A DNA stretch of 64,000 bases from Scylla paramamosain (GCF_035594125.1 NC_087152.1:16357501-16421500), one strand, 5' to 3'; counted from the stretch's first letter, positions 37,216 to 58,896 are shown. Numbers and translations are program-made. The notes: generated by a model from the letters alone, not told the origin.

Positions 37216-38789
37216 CAACAATAACAATGATGCAAATAAAAAAAAACAACAAAAGCAATAAAGAAACAGAGCGGCAGCAACAAAGCAAATTAGATATATT
37301 GTACCGGTTGTGCTTTAAATACTTAAAGTTGTCAAACGTTAAATCGTGGGGCGATCATTAATCATAACGCGTGTGTCAGCGGCAGGCGGGACTCGGGGCG
37401 CTGCTGCCTTGTTGGGCCAGACGTGTTGCTTGGCCCGTGTCGCGAGTCCCGGTGGAGAGGTGGCGGAAAATGTATTGGCGTGGAGCAGAGGAAGAGAGGG
37501 CACTGCTCTTGTGGGTGACGGTTCGCTGCGGGCACCTCTTGATTACTTTTTTGGCCCGTATTCTGAAGCCTTTTGTTCCCTCACAAGACTTGCTTTCAAA
37601 GGCCACAAAGATGATTAGTCGGGTTCTCATGATGTTTTCCTCTCATTGACGGTGCAGATTATTGGTTAACTATCGTTTGAAAGTACTCCTGAGATCCTCC
37701 GTATAACTTCCCATTAGAGTCTGTTCAAAGTTGTCGAGATGAGGCAATGAAATGCTGCTTGAGAATACGAATCTTTGTCTCTCAGTGACTCATGGAAAGT
37801 GGTCCTGAGATCTTTAGTTATTCCTGTAGTTTGTGTGGTTTTGAATATTCATCAGGGGAAATGTACCTGAGATCTGTAGTTATACTTGTAGTTTCTGTGG
37901 GTTGTTGAATATTTATCAGTGTGGACATTGCAGTGATGGTGAGACGCACTTGAAGAGTCACAGTTTGCTTTCCTTTTCCTTCTAGATGAAAATGTGGTTT
38001 GGTTTGGCCAGAATCTTGTTTTCGGAAAGGCCAAGAAAACACGAGAAAACACGAGAGAGTAATGGTCATTCTGCTAGTTGTTCTTTAAAGTATAATGGTG
38101 TGGTGTTGTGTGGGAAAGAACAACGTTCCTTACTTCTACTCATTTCTCCGGTGAAGACAGGGAGCGAGGGGGAACATCGGAGGGAAAGGGACTGGATGAA
38201 GTACGCATGAATTAAAAAAAATAAATGAGCAGACTGGACTCGCAGAAAGGAAGGAAAGAGAAAGACAACATTGGAACACACAATATTATACCCAAAAATT
38301 AACGAACGAAAACAAAAAAAAGGGAAGAAAAGTGAAAACGAAAGGAATGTGAAAAGAGAACGATAAGTTGAGAAAGGGAAAAGGAAAACATTAATTAAGC
38401 CAGAATCAATTTGGAACCTATTTGGCCGATAGTGTTCCTAGTGCCGGTGACAAATATTTTTACTCCCTCACATATTTCCTCTAAACTACGAAAATCTTGG
38501 TGATTGTAAAGCGTCGTTGTTTGCGAGGCGAGGGCTGAATGGCACCACACATGCGTAATTGGGTATTTTGTTTGGAAGGGAAGTTGTAAAATAATCTGAC
38601 AGTGATTTAGTGAAAGAAATATATCAGGATGCCTCCAGTAGTCACGGGAGAGTACACTCGAGTTATTGCATAGAGAAACATAAAAAGAATACAAAGGAAG
38701 TACAATTATCAGCCGACATGTTGGTCATTAAGAGACTGGTTGTGATAAGCTGTTCTAATTAGAGTTCATTAAGTAGTATCAACAGCATT

Positions 38790-39055
<266 letters not shown>

Positions 39056-39698
39056 ACGCAGCAATATCAGAACAAGCAGGAGATGCCTTGGCAGTCCAAG
39101 TGTCTCTCCAGGGCTGGCTAGCAGCATCCCGCCAGCCTGGATAGAGGTCCGATGGAGCGTGAGAGTGGAGGGAGGGAGGGATCGTGACAGCATCCCAGAG
39201 GACAGCGGGGAAGAGGGTTGTGTGACTGGCGCAGACTAGGGTGGGAAAAAGGACAACGTATAGAAATTGAGGCTCTGGAAGTGAACGTGCATAACGATAT
39301 CGAAAAAAAAAAGAAATGGAAGGGAAAATATAAAGCGTTCAACAGAATGGTAAATCGAGCAATTATATTTTTTATGGCAGAAAACAAGATATGGTTTGGT
39401 TATGTGAAACTCAAAAAGCCTTCATTTAATTACACGTCTCTTGAAAAAAAAATAAAAATAAAGGTGCTGTGGTCTAAGGGGTTGAAACATAAAATGAAAT
39501 AAAAGAAGCCGTAAAGTTTTATCAGTCAAGCACAGGCCTTTACCTCCTGTTTTTATTGTCAAAAGTATTTTTTCCGTTGATTTTTTTAAGCAAATGTTTT
39601 TCCTTTTGACCCGATGTTTGCTGTTCTCTCCGCTGAAATGTTTGTTCATTATTTTTTTATGCAGAATTATGTATGTAGGGAGGGATGGGTGGACGGAC

Positions 39699-39772
<74 letters not shown>

Positions 39773-40499
39773 TCGTATTCTCACATTCGTGTGTGTTTCA
39801 TACAATATATTAGTAATGTCCTTTTATCAAGTTTGCAGGTGCAGTAGTGCGGCGATGTTGGTGGTGGTGGTGGTGGTGGTGGTGGTGGTGTCAATGTCAT
39901 CCTTTTTCTTGCTTGTGCTGCCGTGTTGTCGCTGTTCGGCTAGTCATTTGTCATGTGGCGCCAGAGTTCCAACTTGATTCGGTATTCATAGCATGCAGTC
40001 AACACTTGATTGTTTTCAGGTTCTTCTGGTCGTCATCTCGAGTCCTACTACAGCAGAGAGAGAGAGAGAGAGAGAGAGAGATAAGAGATTCTCCCCTCTT
40101 TATTCCTATTTCCCTCACGGCTGTTGCTGAAACTCCTGAGGGCTAAGTTTGGCTCTTTCATACTCACTTCCCTCGTGGTTCCCTCCCCTTTTCTCCTGCA
40201 GGGCTCGTCTTGATGGGCTGCGGGTGGTCGGCCCAAACCTAGGCCGGTGCGGGCATGCTTGCTTTTCTTATAGTAGTAGTGTTTCTTGAAGCCCTGCGAC
40301 GTTTCTCCGATTGCGTTCTTGAACCCAAGACGTGGAGTATCTGAGAGGCTTGTGGTGAGTGCTTCCCTCACCAGCTTTCACAGACTCTTCACAACTAGCG
40401 GATCTTAGACTCTGACGGCTGTATTTTCAAACATTTCGGTCTTTATCTCAATGTTGACATGCTATAATGCTTGTCATTTGAGTTTTCAAACGTATTTCT

Positions 40500-41490
40500 A
40501 TGAGTGCAGTGAGAGATTAAAATAGAGACATTCCACATATGTCAAATATTTTTTAGTTCAAAGGAATGGTGCGTAGATAAAAACATTTAACTTTGTCAAA
40601 ATTTTGCTTTTTAAACAAAATGTAGAAAGTGTAAAACAACCTACTTTTGATTAATATAAGCTTTTTATAGCAATTTTTTTCTTTTAATTTTCATGTTTCA
40701 AAATTTCGTAATTTAATTTTCTTATGGCAAAATATGTATTTTTTTTTTTTTTTTTTACAGGTCCGGGCTTTAAGAATAGCGAAAATCGTTCCATCATATT
40801 TTTTTTCTGATTTTGTATATATGTTCCTTACTTTAAAGAAACACATTATGCATATGTCAAATATTCTTTTGAATTCACTGGAACATTGCGTAGATAATAT
40901 TTAATTTCATCAACATTTCACTTTTGAACAAAATTTGCAAAGTAAAAAATAATAACACTTTATTGATTGATATAAACTTTTTATATGAATAGCTTTCTTT
41001 TACTTTTCACGATATAAAATTTTGCAATTTTAAAACATTTTTATGACAATATTTTTTTTCCATGTCCAGGCCATAAGAACAGTGAAAAAACTGAATCTCA
41101 GAAATGTTATCAGATAATGTAGATATGTTTCTTACCGAAAAGAGAGACATTCCGCATGTCAGATACTCTTTTGAGTTCATAAGATGGATACGTTGATAAT
41201 AATATTTGACTATCAACATTTCACTTAAAAAAGAAAAAAATTGAAAGTGAAAAGCCATTTGTTTTTTATTGATGTAAGCCTTTTATATCAATATTTTTTT
41301 CTTTTCAATAGTCTTTTCTATATTCTTCTTTTTTTTTTTTTTAATTCTATATTTTGAAACAGTTCTTGATCGCAAATTTTTTCGTTGTTGTTTTTCCAAG
41401 TCCGGACCTTAGAAAATAGTGAAAACATTTTCATTCTCAAAATAGTTATCTGATAATGTGGATATGTTTCTTATTTAACAAGAATTATTT
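40500..41490. repeat. Degenerate tandem repeat, unit about 310 bp, about three copies
   Basis: Marker phrases recur in order. GAGACATTCCACATATGTCA near 40524, GAAACACATTATGCATATGT near 40838 and GAGAGACATTCCGCATGTCA near 41143 each head a unit. Each unit then contains TTTTGARTTCA, a GCGTAGATAA or CGTTGATAA phrase, CAACATTTCAC-like text, TTGATTGATATAA-like text, TTTTTATAT, and a TCCGGRCYTTAAGAA or TCCAGGCCATAAGAA phrase. Units are AT-rich and moderately diverged. No gene was seen. Confidence 0.8.
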
Positions 41491-47297
<5,807 letters not shown>

Positions 47298-47413
47298 CTT
47301 GTCGTGGATCTCGTAGTCGAGGGCGGCGGCCAGAGTGATGACGCCGGAGCGCTGGTCGATGGTGAAGAGCCCGTCTCTGTTCCCGCCCGTGATGCTGTAT
47401 CGCACTTCCTCGC
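47298..47413 (-). CDS. CadN-like: Neural cadherin-like gene, internal exon 2 of 5 seen
   Basis: This 116-nt exon has acceptor CCCCGCAG and donor GTGAGC. It opens with two bases that complete the codon left by the upstream exon (giving Gly) and closes at a codon boundary. It encodes EEVRYSITGGNRDGLFTIDQ, then RSGVITLAAALDYEIHDK. This is the canonical middle of an EC repeat: the Y-x-I-x-G-G-N strand, the F-x-I-D-x-x-S/T-G-x-I motif, and the LDYE variant of the LDRE calcium-binding motif. Joined to its neighbours it makes one uninterrupted EC repeat, so no exon appears to be missing on either side. It is separated from the previous exon by about 13.8 kb and from the next by about 20 kb of repeat-rich intron. 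Confidence 0.9.
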
Positions 47414-49200
47414 CTGCGGGGGAAGGAGTGCTGAATGAGTAGCAGGAAGGAGCGAGAGAGTGAGACAAGAGAGGGGGTGGCTGCAAATGGCGAGGAAAAA
47501 GGAGGGCACTTTCGGTAAAGGAAAAGAAAGCGTTGGAACTTAGTGAAGTGGGAAGACGAGGTGTGCTGGGGGATGGGGACAGTGGCAGTCAGGTTACTAT
47601 CAAGGAGGGGAAGTAAGGAGGCGAAGGTTACCGCTGGGAAAACGGGGAGACTGGAAAGATATTGGTAGGGAAGGAGGAGGGAGAGGTAACTGTCTGAGAG
47701 AGCGGCGGGGCGCGAGGAAGAGAAGAAAGAGAAGAGGCGTCTTATGGTTAGAGAGAAAAGAAACTGTGGAAAGGAGACCACGGGTGTTGCCTGAAATATA
47801 CCTGTAATACAAAATGTGACGGTAAGGGAGACTTCTGAAATTTGGAAGTTTAGTGTTCAGTTTAATCTTGAGGCAGGCGAGAACCTGCTGTGTTTCACTG
47901 GTTACATGAGAGCAAGTCCCTAAGCTGCGGGAGGGATGAGGAATACATATTATAAGATCAACTAGGTACGTTTCCTGACATACGTTATACTTATATCTTT
48001 CATAGACATACATTTTTTTTCCTAAAGTATGAACTGTAGAATCATTTTCTACATATGTATTCACTCTTTTCTGAACTCCGCAGCGTGCAAGTCCAACCTC
48101 ATTATGTGAACTCGGCGGAGGAGGGGAGGCGTATAATGGGTCACGTTTCTCCTCAGCCCCTGACTCCAGAAAAAGACTAGTGTAACTTAGCCTTCCCGCC
48201 AGGCGCCTTAGACACCTCATTACCACCTTATTGATGTGCTTCATTTTAATATGCAAGTTTGCTGTTTATAGATTTTGATAAACATAATTTTAAAATCTTG
48301 CTTAAGGCGTCGTCATTTTGTTGTGGTGTACCCCATAAAGCTAATGCAGCGTCCCTTTATACAGCCTTGGCAGTGGATCGTAGTCACTTTTAGGCGGTGC
48401 TGTGTGTTGTGCCGTCCTAAACACTGAAAGCCCCGGTGCTGCACTTCGAGGCTCCCCTCTTTACGTAGGCAGGATCGGAGAGTCAGGGACGGTGGGTCTC
48501 CTGGGAAACCTTTTCTCTAAACCTGAGGCATTGTTACTCTCAAATAATACTTTAGTTTTCTGTTCCGTCATGTGAGAATAACTAAAACTTTGCATGTAAG
48601 AATATTCACAGCAATTTTATGAGACTAAACCAGCATATCCCTTTGATGTCCGAGTCTCCAGCAAAGAAATGTTGTGTTTAACGACAGCATTGAACATGTA
48701 CGCACCAGAACTTCACGCTTCAAGGTGTACGGATATAAATACAAAGTGTTCTCCTCCCCCATTCATATTTTGGTGCCATGTGAAAAATATGGTAGCAATT
48801 TATATGCAAAACTTGTATCTTTCATCACACGGCTGTCTGGTGCTCAAGGTGGACGCGTGGCACTAATGCGGCAGCCAGGTAGCAGGAAAAAAAAAAAAAA
48901 GAAGTTAAAAACGTGATGACCTTGGCAGCATTGTACAATTGTCAGGGTCGGAGTTGGTGTTTTTATTCTTTTCTTTCTGAGGATTTTTCTTTTTTTCCGT
49001 CTTTTTACGTTCAGAGAGGCATGCATGTTTTTGGTCATGTATGTATGTATGCATGTATGTATGTATGTATGTATGTATGTGTGTATGCATGCATGAATGT
49101 ATGTATGTATGCAGAGAGAGCGAGACGGACCGACGGACTGACACAAAGAGACGAACAGACACGGGAACAAAACACACAGACCAACAAATGATCACACACA

Positions 49201-49256
<56 letters not shown>

Positions 49257-49930
49257 CAACAAATAAAGCTATCAACAAACAAACGATCAATGGTATCACA
49301 GTCCACTCTTCCCCACCACGAGTACTCACTGGGCCCCATCTCACCTGACTCAGATATTCCCAGCTCAGTCGCAGGTGGAAAGCATCTCTGACCATCCAGC
49401 AGTTCGCCTCTCCTCTCCAATTGTCCTCTGAATTTCACAACCCGTGCGTCCAGTCCTTTCATAAATCCCACTACATTGTTAAAAGGTACTAGAATTTATC
49501 CCAAAGTCCAGGAGATGCTTGTAACTTTCTTCTATTATTCGTTTAGGTTTCAGTTTCGTTGCATGTAGGCTTGAGATGCTATGAATTAATCGTCTATCTA
49601 TCTATCTATATACCAGGTCTTCAGTCCCATACAAGGTGGCCCAGACAAAGCACCACACGCTCATACACACATCTTTCACACTCATCGCCTCGTAAATTAA
49701 TTGTATCTATTATAAAACGTTAAATAACAAAACCTGATCGCCATTTCATGAATCTAGAGAACATTTTTTTTTCGGGTCCTGAATAGAGAAGAGAGCAGTG
49801 TCGCCTACGGTAGAGTGATTTCATCTCTATTCATTTCTGTGTTACGCCGCCTGCATCCTTTCATGCTTTCACGTGAGTCTAAAAATAACCAGGATTGCAA
49901 AGTTCATAACTAACGAAGACACATGAACAC

Positions 49931-50017
<87 letters not shown>

Positions 50018-50209
50018 TTCCAGCTTAAATGAAGTCCTCCATCACACACTTCTGGTGGCGGCGGGGTGAGAGCGGCGCTGTGGTGATCAATATCCCAGAC
50101 ACTTGTTGCTGCCATCCACTGACTGAGGGTATTGACAGAGGTGAGCGGAGGGGAGGAGAATGTGCTGAAAGGCTGAAGGAGACGACGACGGAGGCGGCTA
50201 AGGGGACAG

Positions 50210-50256
<47 letters not shown>

Positions 50257-50793
50257 CCGTGATATGATGCTTCAGGGTACAATGCTATTATCATTATCAT
50301 TTGTCTGTTCACCGGCTTTATGTTTGTATATCTTTCTCTATCTGTCTCTGTTCCTCTGTGTATTTGTGTAGCTATGGGTTTTCTGTCCATTCATTTGTCA
50401 ATATTTATTTGTTTGTAACTCTTTTTATTTTTCTGTCTAGTTGTTCAATATTCGTGTTCCCTTTTTCCAACGATTCATCTATTTATCTATCCATTCATCT
50501 GTATTTTTTTATTCTATTTTTTATTATGTTTAACACTGACTTATTGCAAACAGCCTCGTTAAGCTAGAGGTCTGCTGGTGTGTTTATTCTTCTTCAGTGT
50601 ATCTTTACGGACGAATATATCACGAGATGAGCTGTGAATATAAACACAGATACATGTATAGCACTTCAGTTGTTAATGGACGCAATATCCTGTTTTTGAT
50701 GATGTTGACGAGACACCAGTTACGGCGGAAAATTAGAACATCACAATTACTAATTACGTGGGCTTGCTAATATACGTATAATACCTACCTGCG

Positions 50794-50826
<33 letters not shown>

Positions 50827-50879
50827 TCTACCCACTTACCCACCTATCCACCCACCTTTGACACACACACAGTTTAGAT

Positions 50880-51003
50880 ATGTCCGTTTTAAGAGGGAGG
50901 TGAAGTTTCCAGACATTTCTGAAATTTGGGATGCTCCTTTATTTGACCGCATTTTTATAGGGACTGGCACCTTCAGTGGACCTGCTTTACATAAAAAAAA
51001 TGT
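50880..51003 (+). mobile_element. Decayed 3' end of the jockey-like LINE
   Basis: TTTAAGAGGGAGGTGAAGTT, TTATTTGACCGCATTTTTAT, AGGGACTGGCACCTTCAGTG and CATAAAAAAAAT parallel the end of the copy at 25640-25780 (TTCAAGAGGGAGATTTCAAG, TTTTATGGGACTGGCATCTC, A-tail). The TTGTTGCCCTTGGCC part of the tail is missing. Confidence 0.65.
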
Positions 51004-51499
51004 TTCTAGAAATTACAATTCATTGCAATAAGAATTATGGAATCTTTGTAAGCACGTACAAAAAAGAATTAGGTGAAAAAGAATAGTTCGTATAATGTTT
51101 GGAGGTGGCCGTAGAACAAGAAGAAACGTTTCACAGTGGTTAGTGACGGAGAAAAAATGTGTGAAATAGCAGAGAATGAATTAAGTTATCTGCTGTGAGT
51201 CTTCCTCATGTGTTGTTCCCCTGAATTGAAGAAGTGGCGCCCCTGCCAGGTTAGCGCGGTCCAAACGTGCCACATCAGGCTCAGCGGGGAGTGAATCAGG
51301 ACAGACCACGTCCTACTTGGCGTTCATTTGGGACCAACCGCGGTAAATGTCGAACACAAGTAGCAATTGACCTGGTTATTCCCCGATGCATCAAACACCG
51401 AGACTCTTCACAGAAGATAAAACACTTTTAGCTTAAAAGCTTTATTGAGTTTATGTGTTACTTGATGATGATAATGATAATGATGATGATGATGACTTT

Positions 51500-51625
51500 T
51501 ATTTTATTTTTCTTTCATGTAAATGGGGCCCTGGTCAAGGGCAACAAAAGCTGCCAGTTCCTTAAGAAGACAGTCAGAAACTAAGTCTAAAATTACATAG
51601 TGAAGTGTCTCAAGACATCCATTGA
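51500..51625 (-). mobile_element. Decayed 3' tail of the jockey-like LINE
   Basis: CATGTAAATGGGGCCCTGGT, CAAGGGCAACAAAAG and GTGTCTCAAGACATCCATTG parallel TATGTAGGAGGGGCACCGGC, CAAAAGCAACAAAA and ATGTCTTGAAACCTCCTTGA at 28705-28825. Confidence 0.6.
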
Positions 51626-51731
51626 GGATTATGACGATGATAAAGGTTATGATGATGACTGGCAATCACCATTATCATAATCAGAATATATGCACAAGAA
51701 TATACCTAAGGAAAGGATTGCAGTTTACTCC

Positions 51732-51845
<114 letters not shown>

Positions 51846-52814
51846 TAGATATATCGATAGACAGATATTTTATTGACCACAAGCAACATACACAAACATG
51901 AACCTACGTAGATCTTTTGGTTCCATTCCAATACATAAACAAATATATTTAGTCTTGATAAATAAACAAAGTTAAAGAAAGTTACCATCATCAATGAAGA
52001 ATCACTGTAAAGAACAAATAAGTCCACACTCAGCAGCAAACCATGGGATATATAAATCACCAAAAATTCATGTGGAATAAGACTTAATAACTAGTTTAGA
52101 ATGCCAGGCAAAACAGATATCTAGTTTTGACCATATTAATTCATGGTAGAATGTATGATTAGGCACAAGGTTGCATTATCAAAAGTACCAACAAATAAAT
52201 CATGGATAATAGTGTCTCTACGTGTATCTCGAATGTACTGTGTTAATGGGAATAGCTGCTGACGTGAGCCTTTGTCTATATTTGACAGCAAGGGTACAAC
52301 CATCTCTTCTAGGGGCAGGCGGCCACGTCCCCTTCTGTTCCACCTGCCCAACTCCACAGCTAATCAGTGTGCAGACAGGCGGAAACGTTTGAGCGCAACT
52401 CTGTGGTCTTTCCTAACACCATGTCAACAAGTATAAATATCATGTACTGTGAGAATAGAGTTTATTTCTTTGTACGTAACTTTCCTTAAGGATTCAGAAT
52501 CGTTTAAGTTACTCTTAAAGCTTTCCATGGCTATAGATATGTCATCAATGTCATGATCTAGCATATCAAACGAAAGGGATCTTGTATTGTATCTTGTGTC
52601 ATATTCATGGTAGAAATTAAAGAACTATCATTTATTTGAGAACGTTCCTGCCACATAAAAAAAAAAAAAAATCTCGTTGCTTACTTCGTACAAGATATCG
52701 AAGTGTTGGATACTCTTATTCTAGATAACACAAATCATTATATGTAGTTGTCCTAACACCCAGTAGTTGTTTGCGACACGTTGTACAATTTAGTCACCGG
52801 CCTAAGATCAGCGT

Positions 52815-53493
52815 TTAGCTATGACTCACATCCGTATAGAACTGTAGACATGATGCAGCATCAAATGTGCTCTTCTTAATTATAAACGGGATGTTATTTT
52901 TCTGAAGGAATGAAACAAATCTATTAACACGAGTCATCTTAGCACTGGCATGAACCTTAATAGTAGAAGTGGTAGACCCATCACACGTAAAATGGGAACC
53001 CAGATACATATACTGATCTCAAGATTCTATAGCCAGATCACCCACCCAAAGTAGCTCGCTCTCTTATATTCCCCTGAGTAAAGAAAAAAAAATGTCTTTC
53101 ATACATTCATTTTCATACCATGAACATCACATAAATCTTTATTTGCTCTGGAAGTAATCAAAACGGTGTCGTCCATTAAAACAAGTAAATGAAACCAAGA
53201 CAAAAAAAAAAAAAAACCCTCAGGTATGTAATTCTCTTTGATGAGTTTAATGAGATCATTGACATATATTATAAAGAGTAGGTGATCCTTGGCGTACACC
53301 AGCTAGCTGAAATAATCGCTTTCCCGAGTATGTTGTCAGTGACACGATACTCAGCCATCAAGGCACCTATCATCACCACCCCACTGCCTAGCTTCTGTAA
53401 TATCTTAAATAAAATATCTCTGGGTACAAGGTCAAAGGCCTGAGGAAAGTCTATAAAAGTTACAAAGAAAGTTTTTCTTCCTCTTCTCTTCAT
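52815..53493 (-). pseudogene. Reverse transcriptase remnant of the second LINE
   Basis: Pieces in three frames: FIDFPQAFDLVPRDILFKIL (first catalytic Asp), LLFIIYVNDLIKLIKENYIP, LVLMDDTVLITS (catalytic D-D), MYLGSHFTCDGSTTSTIKVH and KNNIPFIIKKSTFDAA. Poly-T runs within it (for example 53204-53216 as poly-A on the plus strand) and frameshifts show it is dead. Confidence 0.8.
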
Positions 53494-53499
53494 TGTATA

Positions 53500-53775
<276 letters not shown>

Positions 53776-54083
53776 TTTTTTTACAGGATCGCATAACTTG
53801 GTGATACTGTTCAGCACAGAGATAACACGGTAATTTCCAGATTCGCTTCTGTTACTTTTCTTGAATATTGTGAATAACTTTGCTGTAGACCAATTGACAG
53901 GATAACTAGCCGCTCAAAATGCATTGTTGAATAATGTAGAAAGTGTTACTAACCAGGTCACAGGAAACAGCTTGAAAACACCTGGTGACCTAGAATAGAC
54001 CCAAAGGAACCAAGTGAGAAATAACGAGAATCACTGGGTGGGATGTAGCACGGACCGAATACGACTCCCGGAACAAATTGTAA

Positions 54084-54320
54084 TTATAGCCACACCTGGT
54101 CCTCCGTGTTTGTGTCGACGCTCACGGTAAGCTGTGATAAATAATTCTTTACCATTAACACAATACCCCGACGATGGACTGACACTTTGCTACTGCTCTT
54201 ATAACAAACATAGCCAGGGAGGCACCCTTGCAAAGCAGACTTCAGTTCATTCAAACAAACTATATAATATTTTCCTGTACACATCCTGTACACATTGCTT
54301 TTCCAATATAGTTTTCGCAA
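54084..54320 (-). pseudogene. Apurinic-type endonuclease remnant of the second LINE
   Basis: A 78-codon open piece contains IVCLNELKSALQ (the L-x-E-L catalytic-glutamate strand of the exo-endo-phosphatase fold), then LPGYVCYKSSSKVSVHRRG and VDTNTEDQVWL. The rest of the endonuclease is missing before the reverse transcriptase. Confidence 0.7.
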
Positions 54321-54394
54321 TATTGATATTCCAAGACACTAATTTCATGATATTCATATGATGTGGTTGATGTAAAAATTCATCAAACACCATT

Positions 54395-55072
54395 TATCTA
54401 TCACCTCACCATCTTTATACAGCTGTCGCTCACGAATGTTTAGGTAAATATTGCACCCAACATTCTCTGGATGCTCCTTCTCGGCCTTTTCAGCGTCCCT
54501 GAGCCGCTTCACTCAGCTCTAATACTTGGGTGAACATCTTTCTTAATGTAAATCTTGCTAAAAGAGTCGCCTGATGTCTTGAGTATTTTGGCCTTTTCCA
54601 GCAGGACATCTCTCGCACTTACTGGCTACGGTGACGAGTATTTGTTGCCGCCAAAGTGACCCATCTTATTTCTGGCATTGTTACCAAGTCGGCAAGCCGC
54701 GCATACCTTAGTAGTGTTTTCACCTTCTGCTAAATCTTCGTAATCTTTTCAGCGTCTTTCCAGATTCTCATGCTCACCCGGGACACGTTTGATAACCAAA
54801 TTACTTTCACGCTCCTCCCTATCGATGTTTTCTTGAAATCGTTGCTGTCTTGTAATTACGAGTATCTTAGTCTGCTAATCATCTTGAGACTGAAGCTCTA
54901 AGATCTTATTAACCGTGCTGTCCGTAGAAGCAATTGCCTTCTTTAGATCTGCCATCTCATTCATCATTATGTCAAGGTTCGTGGTAATAGTTTGAAGCCC
55001 ATCTTCTTTCGATGACAGGATGCTCCCGGTGAGCTCATCTTTTGTAAGTGCCTTCAGTTGACTGCGCTGCAT
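54395..55072 (-). pseudogene. ORF1-like coiled-coil protein remnant of the second LINE
   Basis: The first 65 codons (from Met at 55072) are open and rich in heptad-like Leu, Ile, Met and Lys/Asp/Glu. A TAG stop follows the QSQDD string. In-frame text continues with EENIDREERESN-like residues, a short Cys-x-x-Cys patch (VCAACRLGNNARNK), KDVHPSIRAE and, after a frameshift, AEKAEKEHPENVG. This is the style of a LINE ORF1 RNA-binding protein. It lies upstream of the endonuclease on the same strand. Confidence 0.65.
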
Positions 55073-55641
55073 TCTTCTCAGCTCATAAAGAGATTTTGCA
55101 AAAATTGGATATTCCCTTTGTTTTGACAGTCAACAGACAGAGAGAAGAAAGCAACATATTTTGGAAGGAGCTTAGGACGAGTTACCGTTACCTTAGAAGC
55201 CATATTGTTCCAGTGGGCATACGCGGCCCTAAGAGAACCTGTCGAGGGAAGGTTTTACTGGGTGCTTCAAGTTATTCAGTGACTGTAATAATTGAGCCTA
55301 CTGGCTTTTTCACTAGGTGTCACTTCCAAAATAAGTGGTATTCTGCCAGCAGCGTCGTTTTAGGGATCATAAAGAGCTCATTTCCAGCAAAATATAAGGA
55401 GCCTGGGCGCTCTGTTATCCTCACTCACAGGTATCTTAACACTGTCCGACACTTCAGGACGTCCCCTGGGGCACAGGTTTTCACTCCCCTGCCTATCGCC
55501 ACTAGGACATCAACACTGAAGTCCAAAAGCAAAAATGTGCTCCAAAGTATTCTGCGCCGACTAGAAGTGGGTGAGGGAAGGTGGAGGTGGTATATTCCAT
55601 CACTGGGATATCGTGTGGTAGGTTTAGGGATCAGGAAATAA
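55048..55641 (+). CDS. Unassigned open frame of 197 codons, probably not a gene
   Basis: This is the longest frame in the window that is neither simple repeat, retroelement nor cadherin. It starts as the antisense of the first codons of the LINE ORF1 remnant and continues outward from it. I see no domain, signal peptide or membrane segment. It is rich in Ser, Arg and Val. It could be chance, an antisense unit, or more of the LINE's 5' region read backwards. It is listed so that it can be tested. Confidence 0.15.
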   Translation: MPSVDCAAFFSAHKEILQKLDIPFVLTVNRQREESNIFWKELRTSYRYLRSHIVPVGIRGPKRTCRGKVLLGASSYSVTVIIEPTGFFTRCHFQNKWYSASSVVLGIIKSSFPAKYKEPGRSVILTHRYLNTVRHFRTSPGAQVFTPLPIATRTSTLKSKSKNVLQSILRRLEVGEGRWRWYIPSLGYRVVGLGIRK

Positions 55642-57444
<1,803 letters not shown>

Positions 57445-58896
57445 AGCGCAGTTTTTTTTTTTTTCTTTTTATGTAGGAGGGGCACCGGCCAAGAGCAGCA
57501 AAACTGTAATAAAAAAATAAAAAAAAAAGGCCCACTGAGGTTTCCATCCTCGAACAGAGTCGAAAATTACAGGATAATTGTCTTGAATTCAAGTCATAGA
57601 AAGGTAGAAATACAGAAGCAGGCAAGGAGTTCCAGAGTTTTCCAGAGAAAGGGATGAATGATTGAGAATACTGGTTAACTCTTGCATTAGAGAGGTGGAC
57701 AAAACAGGAGTGAGAGAAAGAAGAAAGTCTTATGCAGCGAGGCCACGTAGGGAGGTGAGGCATGCAGTTAGCAAGATCAGGAGAGCAGTTGACATGAAAA
57801 TAGTGATAGAAGATAGCAAGATATGCAACATTGCAGAGATGAGAGAGGCTGAAGACAGTCAGTTAGAGGAGAGGAGTTGATAAGACGAAAAGCTTTTGAT
57901 TACACCCTGTCTAAAAGAGCGGTATGAGTGGAACCCCCAATACATGTGAAGCATATTCCATGCATGGATGGATAAGGCTCCTGTACAGAGTTAGCAGCTA
58001 GGGGGCGAGAAAAACTGCCGGAGATGACTCAGACCGCCTAACTTCACAGAAGCTCTATTAGCTAGAGATGAGATGTGAAGTTTCCTGTTTAGATTATAAG
58101 TAAAGGACAAACCGAGGATGTTCAGTGTAGAAGGGGACAGTTGAGTGTCACTGGAGAAGAGGGGATAGTTGTCTGGAAGGTTGTGTCGAGCTGATAGATG
58201 GAGGAATTTAATTTTTGAGGCATTGAACAATACTAAGTTTGCTCTGTCTCAGTCAGAAATTTTAGAGAGATCAGAAGTCAGGCGTTCTGTGGCTTCCCTA
58301 TGTGAACTGTTTACTCCCTGAAGGGTTGGACGTCTAGGAAAAGTGGAAACGTGCAGGTTATCATCAGCGTAGGAATGGATAGGACAAGAAGTTTGGTTTA
58401 GAAAATCATTGATGAATAATAGAAAGAGCGTAGGTGACTGGGCAGAACCCTAAAGAACACCAATGTGAATTGATTTAAAAGAACAGTGACCGTCTACCAC
58501 AGCAGCAATAGAACGGTCAGAAAAGAAACTTGAGATGAAGTTACAGAGAGAAGAATAGAAGGCGGAGGAGGATAATTTGGAAATCAAAGCTTTGTGCCAG
58601 AATATATCAAAAGCTTTTGATATGTCTAAGGCAACAGCAAAAGTTTCACCAAAATCTTTAAAAGAGAATGACCAAGGCTCAGTAAAGAAAACCAGAAGAT
58701 CACCAGTAGAGCGGCCTTGACGGAACCTATACTGGCGATCAGGTAGAAGGTTGTGAAGTGATATATGTTTAAGAATCTTCCTGATGAGGATAGATTCAAA
58801 AACTTTAGATAGGCAGGAAATTAAGGCAATAGGACGGTTGTTTGAGGGATGAGAACGGTCACCCTTTTTAGGAACAGGCTGAATGTAGGCAAACTT

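Noticed and set aside
36782..37361. Poly-Leu, poly-Ser, poly-Ile frames
   Set aside because: They are compound trinucleotide microsatellite translations.
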